64,000 nt of DNA from positions 1-64,000 of the forward strand of contig DATLOM010000060.1 in the NCBI GenBank assembly GCA_035536185.1, in the 5' to 3' direction. This DNA is from GCA-2861595 sp035536185. Its GTDB lineage: Bacteria > Actinomycetota > Acidimicrobiia > Acidimicrobiales > GCA-2861595. A program made the translations under genes and the position numbers. Below the pieces are notes generated by a model. It was not told the origin of the DNA. It ran no database searches and saw only the letters and a list, made by a program, of their open reading frames with translations. This document shows, piece by piece, positions 23,968 to 31,120 of this stretch (its first letter is position 1; every line of letters starts with the position of its first letter).

Positions 23968-26730
23968 TCAACGACCGCTAGCCTGGGCATTGCTGGGTGC
24001 TCTCACGCTGACGGGCGCGGCCAATTCCATGAGCTCCGGAGCCGAGATGCTCTCTCTGGCGAGGAGCGCGGCAGCCACCCGATCGAGTGCGGGCCTGGAG
24101 GCGGCGAGGACCTCGTGTGCCCGCTGGTGACCCTGGCCGAGAAGGCGGCGCGTCTCGGCGTAGATGATGCGGGCCTCCTCGTCGGAACGACCTGAGCTTT
24201 CGCCCCCCCGACCGTCGCTGTAGGCCATGGGCCCGAGTGCGTCACTCATCCCCAACTCGCACACCATGCGCCGAGCGAGCCCAGTAGCTCTCTGAAGGTC
24301 GGCGGCGGCACCCGAGGCACGGTCGCCGAAAACGATCTCCTCCGCCACCCGGCCCGCGAGAAGCGCGGCGATGTGGTCGATGAGCTCGGACTGGGAGCGG
24401 AGGACCCGGTCGTGACTTTCGATTACCGCACAGTGCCCCACAGCATCCCCGTGGGCGAGGATGGTGAGCTTGTGGGGCACTCCTGCGCCACCCAGCGCCA
24501 GCGCGACCAAGGCGTGCCCAGACTCGTGATAGGCCACCACGCGACGCTCGCCCTCGGTCAGGATGGTGCCTCTCGAGGCGACCCCCATCACTGCGCGGTC
24601 TATACTATCCTCGACAAGGGCCATGGATATTTCGGTGTGCCCTCGGCGGGCAGCCAGGAGAGCGGCCTCGTTGACCACGTTGGCTAGGTCGGCTCCGGAG
24701 AATCCTCTGGCCAGTGCCGCTACCCGATCCAGATCGACATCGGGAGCCAGGGTCTTGTCCCGGACGTGGATGTCGAGGATCGCGCGACGCCCGGCGCTGT
24801 CAGGTGGGGTCATGGTGATGTGACGATCGAAACGGCCAGGCCGCACTAGGGCAGGGTCCAGTATGTCGGGGCGGTTGGTGGCGGCGATGACTATCACCGC
24901 CGTACGGGGTTCGAAGCCGTCCAGTTCGACGAGGATCTGGTTCAGGGTCTGTTCCACCTCACGGTGGTTGCTGGTGCTGACCCCGCGGCTGGCGCCGATG
25001 GCATCGATCTCGTCGATGAACACGATCGCCGGCGATACGGAGCGGGCTTCGGCGAACAGTTCCCGCACGCGTGACGCCCCCTCGCCCACGAAGACCTCCA
25101 CGAACTCGCTGCCGGCCACGGAATAGAAGGCGGCGTTCGCTTCCCCAGCGACGGCCCGGGCGAGAAGGGTCTTCCCGCAGCCGGGCGGGCCCGACAGCAG
25201 GATCCCCCGCGGCACCTGGGCGCCCATGGCGGCGAAACGGTCGGGGTCCATGAGGTACTCCCGTACCTCGGCCAGCTCGACGAGCGCGTCATCGACGCCG
25301 GCGACCTCGGCGAAGGTGACGCGAGCAGTGCCGCCGTGGCGGCGGGCAATGGTGCGGTCCTTCATGGACAATCGACGTTGCCGTTCCGGAGCTTCCAGTA
25401 TCCGCTGTAAAGCCGCGTCCAGCTCCTCCTGGGAGATGACCTGCTTGTGAGCCCGGGCGGCGAGCAGGGCACCCTCGTTCATCACTGAGGCAAGGTCGGC
25501 CCCTGTGAAGCCGATCGCCCGAGAGGCAAGCGAGGCCAGGTCGACGTCGGGCCCCAGTTGCTTCGTACGAGCGTGGAGAGACAGGATGGCCAGCCGGTCC
25601 GACTCGTCCGGGCGTTCAAGGCCGATGGTGCGGTCGAAGCGGCCAGGGCGCAGGAGCGCCTGGTCCAGGATGTCAGGACGATTGGTGGCTGCTACGACGA
25701 TGATGCCGTCCGAGGGCGAGAAGCCGTCCATCTCGGCGAGCACCTGATTGAGCGCCTGCTCCTGCTCGCCGTGGGCGCCCATGGCGCCACCGGTACCTCG
25801 AGCCCTGCCTATGGAGTCCAGCTCGTCGATGAACACGATCGACGGCGCGTTCTCCCGCGCTTGGGCAAAGAGATCCCGGACCCGCGCCGCGCCTACTCCT
25901 ACGTACAGCTCTACGAAGTCGGAGCCCGATATCGAATAGAAGGACGCTCCCGCCTCACCGGCGAGGGCCTTGGCCAACAGCGTCTTGCCACACCCGGGCG
26001 GCCCGTAGAGGAGCAGGCCCTTCGGGACCTGGGCGCCGAGTGCTGCAAAGCGGCTGGGATCCGACAGGAACTCCTTGACCTCCCGCAGCTCGGCCACCGC
26101 GGCGTCCTGCCCGGCTACGTCAGTAAACCTGGCCACTGCCTCCTCTCCGGTGATTCGGCGGGCACCACTCCGGACGCCGAACAAGCCCGTGCCCCGCCGG
26201 TAGGACAGGATCAGGTAGACGAAGAGCACGACCATGATGAGCCCGGGGAGAAGGAAGCTGGCCAGTGATGCCACCCGCTTGCCAACCTGTTGGTCGATTG
26301 TGGTGGGGATGTTCTGGCGGAGTAGGAGCTGTAGGACCTGACTCTGGGACCCGCGAAGAAGCGGAGCGTTGAACGCCCGAGTAACGCCCGGTACGGGATC
26401 TGGTACGACGTCTCCTGGTGCCAGCTCCCCGAGCTGATGGCCGTGATCGCCTCCCGAGGCACCGAGCTGTGCCGGTCCGCCGCCGCCGGCCGATGGCGAG
26501 CGGGGAACGTAGCGGCCGACGACATAGGCGTCCTCGTCGAGGAACTCGGCGTGGCGGATGTGGCCTTGGCTGGCCAGCTTGACGAAAGTATCGAAGCGGA
26601 GCCGGTCCCCCGACACGTGCGGGCGTGACAACTCGAGGACACCCACGTAAGCAACCACGAGAGCTGCGACGAGCAGCCCTGTCCAGAGGCCGAGCCTGCT
26701 CTTCTTGGGCTTCGAGGAGCGCTTGCTCAC
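23968..26730 (-). CDS. ftsH2: FtsH-like membrane protease with two tandem AAA domains
   Basis: A 920-residue protein in which a FtsH-type AAA module is duplicated. Order: N-terminal membrane helix (LWTGLLVAALVVAYVGVLEL), external domain, second helix (FLLPGLIMVVLFVYLILSY), AAA1 (Walker A GPPGCGKT at 243-250, SIVFIDELDSIG, RPGRFDR), linker EAPERQRRLSMKDR, AAA2 (Walker A at 514-521, AIVFIDEIDAIG, RPGRFDR), and M41 protease (HESGH at 735-739, third ligand in AAADLQRAT). Pore motifs are LYVGVG in AAA1 and VFVGEG in AAA2. Classical FtsH (about 600-700 residues) has one AAA domain. GTG 26730 is preferred, with GGGGGA 8 bp upstream. All ATPase and zinc residues look intact in both modules. TTCAG site A lies upstream. 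Confidence 0.9.
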   Translation of the reverse strand: MSKRSSKPKKSRLGLWTGLLVAALVVAYVGVLELSRPHVSGDRLRFDTFVKLASQGHIRHAEFLDEDAYVVGRYVPRSPSAGGGGPAQLGASGGDHGHQLGELAPGDVVPDPVPGVTRAFNAPLLRGSQSQVLQLLLRQNIPTTIDQQVGKRVASLASFLLPGLIMVVLFVYLILSYRRGTGLFGVRSGARRITGEEAVARFTDVAGQDAAVAELREVKEFLSDPSRFAALGAQVPKGLLLYGPPGCGKTLLAKALAGEAGASFYSISGSDFVELYVGVGAARVRDLFAQARENAPSIVFIDELDSIGRARGTGGAMGAHGEQEQALNQVLAEMDGFSPSDGIIVVAATNRPDILDQALLRPGRFDRTIGLERPDESDRLAILSLHARTKQLGPDVDLASLASRAIGFTGADLASVMNEGALLAARAHKQVISQEELDAALQRILEAPERQRRLSMKDRTIARRHGGTARVTFAEVAGVDDALVELAEVREYLMDPDRFAAMGAQVPRGILLSGPPGCGKTLLARAVAGEANAAFYSVAGSEFVEVFVGEGASRVRELFAEARSVSPAIVFIDEIDAIGASRGVSTSNHREVEQTLNQILVELDGFEPRTAVIVIAATNRPDILDPALVRPGRFDRHITMTPPDSAGRRAILDIHVRDKTLAPDVDLDRVAALARGFSGADLANVVNEAALLAARRGHTEISMALVEDSIDRAVMGVASRGTILTEGERRVVAYHESGHALVALALGGAGVPHKLTILAHGDAVGHCAVIESHDRVLRSQSELIDHIAALLAGRVAEEIVFGDRASGAAADLQRATGLARRMVCELGMSDALGPMAYSDGRGGESSGRSDEEARIIYAETRRLLGQGHQRAHEVLAASRPALDRVAAALLARESISAPELMELAAPVSVRAPSNAQASGR

Positions 26731-26798
26731 GTCGGTGTTCCCCCATGCCGTCGCCTGGCACACGTGACTGAGCGGGGTGAAAGGTCTTCCACGTCGCC

Positions 26799-26830
26799 AT
26801 TGTGGCAACACTTTCTGAAGATTTGCTGAA
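26799..26830 (-). promoter_or_regulatory. Promoter with TTCAG direct repeat (site A)
   Basis: In gene orientation: TTCAG-CAAATC-TTCAG (26830-26815), 10 bp, then CACAAT (26804-26799). It lies about 70 bp upstream of the GTG of the double-AAA ftsH2 gene and just after the receiver gene stop. Confidence 0.75.
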
Positions 26831-26838
26831 GCTGACGC

Positions 26839-27384
26839 CTACCTGTCAGGCGGCGGGTCGTCCGGCCTTGGCACCGGGTCTTCTTGTCTGGAAGCGGTTG
26901 TCGTCCTGTGCCGGGTCAGGGGCGCCGACGACAACGAGCCGAGTGACAATTTGGAGCCGGGCACGCTGGAGGTGGTTGCCGGCGAGCAGCACTCGCATGC
27001 AGTGCCGACATGGGCCGCCTGACGTACCTGGCTGAGCCAGGTGCCGAGCGGACGAAGGTCGGACAGTTCGACCAACCCATCTGCTCCGGCATCCCGGCTC
27101 GCCCGGCGCAGGGACGGGAACGCCGCCACCACCATCACGGCGCAACCGGGTGCCAGGCCCCGCAGTACCGTGACGATCCGCACACCCAACGGGGCCGTGG
27201 CGGCCAGGTCAACCACCGCTACGTGGGGGGCCGTCTCTGCGGCGACGGACAAGGCTTGGGCGGCTGAGCGTGTGACGGTGAGGGCACCGAAGCCGTAAAG
27301 GCCGAGGATGGTGGATATGGCACGGCACAGCTGAGGATCGTCCTCGCACAGGAGCGCTCTCAGCGTTTCAGGTTCCTGTGCCAC
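26839..27384 (-). CDS. Stand-alone atypical receiver-domain protein
   Basis: A 181-residue protein with a CheY-like receiver domain (about 8-125) and a Pro/Ser/Arg-rich tail with no DNA-binding domain. The acidic pair is present (LLCEDD) and a candidate phospho-acceptor Asp lies in VAVVDLAAT. The conserved Thr/Ser position reads VMVVAAF (Ala), and the conserved Lys-Pro region reads GLVELSDL, so the switch lysine appears lost. It may therefore be a phosphorylation-independent or weakly phosphorylated regulator. GTG 27384 would be essentially the transcription start of promoter site B (leaderless). It is divergent from padR, near the complete two-component pair. Confidence 0.7.
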   Translation of the reverse strand: MAQEPETLRALLCEDDPQLCRAISTILGLYGFGALTVTRSAAQALSVAAETAPHVAVVDLAATAPLGVRIVTVLRGLAPGCAVMVVAAFPSLRRASRDAGADGLVELSDLRPLGTWLSQVRQAAHVGTACECCSPATTSSVPGSKLSLGSLSSAPLTRHRTTTASRQEDPVPRPDDPPPDR

Positions 27385-27391
27385 ACCCTGG

Positions 27392-27424
27392 ATTATTGTG
27401 GCCCTTCACTGAAGAAACCCTGAA
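27392..27424 (-). promoter_or_regulatory. Promoter with TTCAG direct repeat (site B)
   Basis: In gene orientation: TTCAG-GGTTTC-TTCAG (27424-27409), then 10-11 bp and CAATAAT (27398-27392) as the -10 element. Transcription would begin about 7 bp later, at the GTG start at 27384, implying a leaderless mRNA for the receiver protein. Confidence 0.7.
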
Positions 27425-27458
27425 GTTCCTTTCGAGACGCGGGTCTACGGGTGCTTTC

Positions 27459-27490
27459 TTCAGGCCTTCTTCAGCATGTGGGGGAATGCT
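27459..27490 (+). promoter_or_regulatory. Promoter with TTCAG direct repeat (site C)
   Basis: TTCAG-GCCTTC-TTCAG (27459-27474), 10 bp, then AATGCT (27485-27490), a weaker -10 match. It faces the PadR-type gene. Sites B and C are 34 bp apart and diverge, so one regulator could control both directions. Confidence 0.65.
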
Positions 27491-27920
27491 CGTCGGGGTG
27501 AGCCGACGAGGCCTCAGGGACGAATTGAGCAGTCCGAGGGGATTCCTCGCCGCCTGCCTCCTCCTTCTACTCGGCGAGCGGAGCGGGTATGGCTATGAGT
27601 TGGTCGAGCGCCTCCGGCCCTTCTCCTTCGACGTAAGTGACCCGAGCCACGTGTATCGGGTGCTGCGGTCGCTGGAGGCCCAGGGGCTGGCCTCCTCGAC
27701 CTGGACGGTGCCGAGCGGGCATGGCCCATCCCGCCGGGTATACAGCATCACGGAGAAAGGGTGGAATTCGACCGGGGAGTGTGCCGCCGCCCTCGAGGAG
27801 CTGAGAGCAGGCGTGGACCAGTACCTGAGTCGCTTCCGGCTGGCGCACGCGGGCACAAGAGCCAGAGTAAAGGGAGGCACCCGAACACGGGGTACCGACC
27901 CCTCGAAAACATTTCGGTAG
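27486..27920 (+). CDS. PadR-family transcriptional regulator
   Basis: Winged-helix DNA-binding protein, about 144 residues. PadR hallmarks are visible: SSPRGFLAACLLLLLGERSGYGYELVERL (helices 1-2), DPSHVYRVLRSLEAQGLASS (recognition helix) and GPSRRVYSITEKG (wing), then a C-terminal dimerisation helix. ATG 27486 is reported, but GTG 27498 is equally plausible and would be leaderless from promoter site C, because the -10 element overlaps the ATG. PadR proteins usually repress and respond to small molecules or a partner protein. Its position between the receiver gene and the two-component operon suggests a regulatory node. Confidence 0.8.
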   Translation: MLVGVSRRGLRDELSSPRGFLAACLLLLLGERSGYGYELVERLRPFSFDVSDPSHVYRVLRSLEAQGLASSTWTVPSGHGPSRRVYSITEKGWNSTGECAAALEELRAGVDQYLSRFRLAHAGTRARVKGGTRTRGTDPSKTFR

Positions 27921-27988
27921 GTGCGCGAGCCCACTTACCGGGTACAGCCCACTACCTCCAGGCTGCCGCGAAGCGACAGACTGTTAGG

Positions 27989-28666
27989 GTGCTTCTTCAA
28001 GAGCCGTCTCGGCTCCTGGTCGTCGAGGACGAGGCTTCGATCCGGCGGGCGCTGACGGCGGCCCTCCGTGCCGAGGGCTACGGGGTGCGTGGAGAGGCAA
28101 CGGGGGAGTCCATCGAGGAGGTGGCGGCCAGTTTCCGCCCACACCTTGCTCTTCTGGACATCCGCCTCCCTGTCGGTCCGGACGGGTACGAGATCGCGCG
28201 GGTACTTCGTCGCCAAGGGGACCTGCCGATCATCTTCCTCACTGCCGCCGACGCCTTGCGGGCACGTCTAGACGGCTTCGCGGCCGGCGGTGACGACTAC
28301 CTCGTGAAGCCTTTCGCCCTCGATGAGCTCCTCGCACGCGTCAAGGCCCTGCTGCGGCGCTCGGGGCGCACTCCGACTCGACGGCAGGTCGGGGACCTGA
28401 TCGTGGACGAAGATGGCCGTAGCGCCGTGCGCTCCGGCACAGATCTGGAACTGACGAGAAAGGAGTACGACGTTCTCGTCGTGCTTGTCCGGAATGTCGG
28501 CCAGGTGCTTTCCAAGGGTCAGATCCTTCGTTTGGTCTGGGGATATGACGCCTACGACGAGAATCTGATCGAGGTTCATATGAGTTCCTTGCGGCGAAAG
28601 CTCGAGGCGGTCGGGCCCCGCCTGATTCACACCGTCCGCGGGGTGGGCTATGTGATGCGACCATGA
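27989..28666 (+). CDS. OmpR/PhoB-type response regulator
   Basis: A 225-residue regulator: receiver domain (LLVVEDEAS, phospho-acceptor Asp57 in LALLDIRLP, IIFLTAAD, DDYLVKPF) and a C-terminal OmpR winged helix (LELTRKEYDVLVVLVRN, LIEVHMSSLRRKLE, HTVRGVGYVM). All switch residues are intact. The frame is open far upstream, but GTG 27989 gives the family length and lies 7 bp after CAGACT, so it is probably leaderless; no TTCAG box precedes it. OmpR-type proteins bind 11-bp-spaced direct repeats, exactly the geometry of the TTCAG boxes flanking this locus, so it is the best candidate regulator of the regulon. It overlaps the kinase gene by 4 bp. Confidence 0.9.
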   Translation: MLLQEPSRLLVVEDEASIRRALTAALRAEGYGVRGEATGESIEEVAASFRPHLALLDIRLPVGPDGYEIARVLRRQGDLPIIFLTAADALRARLDGFAAGGDDYLVKPFALDELLARVKALLRRSGRTPTRRQVGDLIVDEDGRSAVRSGTDLELTRKEYDVLVVLVRNVGQVLSKGQILRLVWGYDAYDENLIEVHMSSLRRKLEAVGPRLIHTVRGVGYVMRP

Positions 28667-29760
28667 CACGCGCCGGACAGCCGGGAGGTGTCGGCGACGA
28701 AGCAGCCTGGGTCCTAGCCGCCCTGGAGAATGTCTCAGACGACGCGACCATCGTCACTGCCCCCGACGGCACGATTCGGTCCTGGAGTCGTAGCGCTGAG
28801 CGGCTGTACGGCTATCCGTGCCACGAGGCAATCGGCCGGCACATCCAGCTCATCGTCCCGGTGGACCACGAGGACGACATGGCCTGTTCTCGCAGCCTCC
28901 TTGACGTTGGCGAGGCCGTGTCGATCTTCGAGACCGTGCGCCGGACCAAGGCGGGCGTTGAAATAAATGTGGCAAGCCGCATGTCGGGCATCTTCAATTC
29001 CGAGGGCGAGTTGATCGGTGCCGTCGTGGTGGACCATGACCTGACCGAGCAGCGCTGGCTGGCGGTGACGCTGGACGCGACGCTTTCGAGTCTCGAAGGT
29101 GCCGCTGACGAGGCGCGCGCCGCTGAGGGCAGGGGCCGTCGCTTCCTTGCCGACGCCGCCCACCAGCTACGGTCACCGATAGCCAGCATCCAGGTGTGCG
29201 CAGAGACTCTACTCCAGGGAGTGGACGCTGCCGAGCGGGACAGCGTCCTGAATGATCTTGTTCGCCAGACAGCGAGAGCCGGTCGGCTTCTAGGTTCGTT
29301 GCTGCGGATCGCACGGCTAGATGCGGGAGAGGAGCTACTGCGCGAGCCGTGCGACCTGCTCGCGCTCTGCCGCGAGGAGGCCGGCCGGGTCTGGTACCTC
29401 GCCCCCCACCTCGACATCACGCTACGTGCTCCCGACCAGCCTGACGACACTCCGAAGCTGGACGCCGACGCCGTGCGCGAGATCTTGGCCAACCTCTTGG
29501 AGAACGCCATTCGTTACGCCGTCTCCGAAGTGTCCATCGAGGTCAGCACCAGTGATGAAACCGTCGAGATCCGCGTCGGCGACGACGGGCCTGGGCTGCC
29601 CGCCGGCATGGAGGAGCGCGTTTTCGAGCGTTTCGTCACCCTCGGCCCGAAAAGTGGTTCTGGCCTGGGGCTGCCCATCGCGCTGGAGCTGGCCCGGGCA
29701 CACGGGGGCGGCCTGACCTATGAGGGACGGTGCTTCATGGTGCGCCTTCCACGAGGTTGA
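28663..29760 (+). CDS. Soluble PAS-domain histidine kinase
   Basis: A 365-residue kinase without membrane segments. A PAS domain (about 18-130; SDDATIVTAPDGTIRSWSRSAERLYGY) is followed by a HisKA domain with the phospho-acceptor His167 in DAAHQLRSPIASIQ and a HATPase domain (N box NLLENAIRYA, G1 DDGPGLP, G2 GSGLGLPIA). It should sense a cytoplasmic or redox/ligand signal via PAS and phosphorylate the OmpR-type partner, whose gene it overlaps (ATGA). It ends 16 bp from the convergent Kelch gene. Confidence 0.92.
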   Translation: MTRAGQPGGVGDEAAWVLAALENVSDDATIVTAPDGTIRSWSRSAERLYGYPCHEAIGRHIQLIVPVDHEDDMACSRSLLDVGEAVSIFETVRRTKAGVEINVASRMSGIFNSEGELIGAVVVDHDLTEQRWLAVTLDATLSSLEGAADEARAAEGRGRRFLADAAHQLRSPIASIQVCAETLLQGVDAAERDSVLNDLVRQTARAGRLLGSLLRIARLDAGEELLREPCDLLALCREEAGRVWYLAPHLDITLRAPDQPDDTPKLDADAVREILANLLENAIRYAVSEVSIEVSTSDETVEIRVGDDGPGLPAGMEERVFERFVTLGPKSGSGLGLPIALELARAHGGGLTYEGRCFMVRLPRG

Positions 29761-29775
29761 GCACAGCGAGAACGA

Positions 29776-30978
29776 TTAGGCGCATTTGACCGGTACTCGG
29801 CTGCATCGACGGTGCTGCTCTACGTAGAGCTCCGAGGAGCCCCCAGCAGCGCCTACACCACCAGACACCAGAACCGCCCCGCTTCCCAGAGCGGTAGCAC
29901 TATGGATGCGGCGCGGGACCGAAAGCGAGGCTGCTGCAGCCCAGGAGTTCGTGGCCGAGTCGAATATCTCGACTGACTGCAACTCGAAGGAACTCTCACT
30001 GTTGTTGTTCCGGCCTCCGGCGACCAGGACCCTGCCTCCGGAAATAGGGCTGGCGGAATGACTGGAGCGGGGGCTCGCGAGACTGCCCGTATTGCTCCAC
30101 GTCCTCAGGACGGGGTCATATATCTCGGCCGTGGGAGTGTCGATGGCCGCCCTACTGTCTCCGGCGGTGCCGCCGGCCACAAGGACCTTCCCATTTAGTA
30201 GAAGCGTGGCCGTGTGGTCGGACCGTCCGGTTGCCATAGCCCCGGTGGAGCTCCACATACCCGTCGTGGTGTCGTATATCTCAGTGAGGGAGAGGTCATA
30301 GGTCGCGCTCGAGGTGACCGACTTCTCTGCCTCACCCCCGGTCACCAGGACCTTCCCGCACAGCGCCCCGCACGGGTCGGCGTCCATAAGGACCGCAGTG
30401 TGTTGAACCCGAGGAGTGACCATCATGCCCGTAGCGGCCCAAGAGCCGGTCAAGGGGTCGTACAACTCGGCGGACGCGGTAGGAGTGAAGCCCACGTCGC
30501 CACCGGCAACAAGTACCTTCCCGTTGGGCAGGAGGGTAGCCGTGTGCTCTGCGCGAATCACCGCCATGGGGCCGGTGAGGGCCCAACTGTTCCGTTGCGG
30601 GTCATAAAGCTCTGCCAGGTTCCCAGGACTTGCACTGCCGCCCACCACGAGTACCCGACCATCGCGAAGAAGCGTCGCGCTGTGACCCTTGCGGGGCGCC
30701 TGCATTGAGCCACTGATCGTCCACGATCGGCTGGTTGGATCGTATATCTCGAAGGAATCAGTACTTCCCGTGCTGGTGGTCCCACCGGCGATCAGGACCA
30801 TGCCACTGGCCAAGCGGGTGGCCGTGTGCCCGTAGCGCCCCATGTTCGGGGCTCCCGTCGTGCTCCAGGTCCCTGTATCCGGCGGGACGGCATTGGCCGG
30901 GCTCGTGGTGAGCGCCAGGCTGCCCAACAGCAGCGACGAGGACCAGAAACCCAATGCCACAGCTCGAAGCCGAGACAT
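29776..30978 (-). CDS. Secreted Kelch-repeat protein
   Basis: A 400-residue exported protein: signal peptide (about 1-30, ending SPANA), then six to seven Kelch blades with HTATLL...GKVLVAGG and EIYDPxxxxW patterns. One blade contains the CGALCGK insert seen in the other Kelch proteins of this window. Unlike those it has no C-terminal membrane helix, so it is probably released or held by partners. GGGGGTGG precedes the ATG. It is preceded by TTCAG promoter site D. Confidence 0.85.
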   Translation of the reverse strand: MSRLRAVALGFWSSSLLLGSLALTTSPANAVPPDTGTWSTTGAPNMGRYGHTATRLASGMVLIAGGTTSTGSTDSFEIYDPTSRSWTISGSMQAPRKGHSATLLRDGRVLVVGGSASPGNLAELYDPQRNSWALTGPMAVIRAEHTATLLPNGKVLVAGGDVGFTPTASAELYDPLTGSWAATGMMVTPRVQHTAVLMDADPCGALCGKVLVTGGEAEKSVTSSATYDLSLTEIYDTTTGMWSSTGAMATGRSDHTATLLLNGKVLVAGGTAGDSRAAIDTPTAEIYDPVLRTWSNTGSLASPRSSHSASPISGGRVLVAGGRNNNSESSFELQSVEIFDSATNSWAAAASLSVPRRIHSATALGSGAVLVSGGVGAAGGSSELYVEQHRRCSRVPVKCA

Positions 30979-31025
30979 TTACCACCCCCTGCTCGAACGC
31001 CGCCATGATCTATGACGGCCACTTG

Positions 31026-31086
31026 ACAGTAGCGCTCCTAAACCCGGAAAAGCTCCAACAACATCGAAACTTCAGCAGATCTTCAG
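31026..31086 (-). promoter_or_regulatory. Promoter with inverted-orientation TTCAG repeat (site D)
   Basis: Plus-strand TTCAG-CAGATC-TTCAG at 31071-31086. In gene orientation this is CTGAAGATCTGCTGAAG, followed by exactly 38 bp and TACTGT (31031-31026). The flanks AACTAG and TTTCGA closely match site E upstream of the haloperoxidase gene. Confidence 0.7.
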
Positions 31087-31120
31087 CTAGTTCGGTCTGC
31101 CCCGTTTGTTGCAGGCGTGC

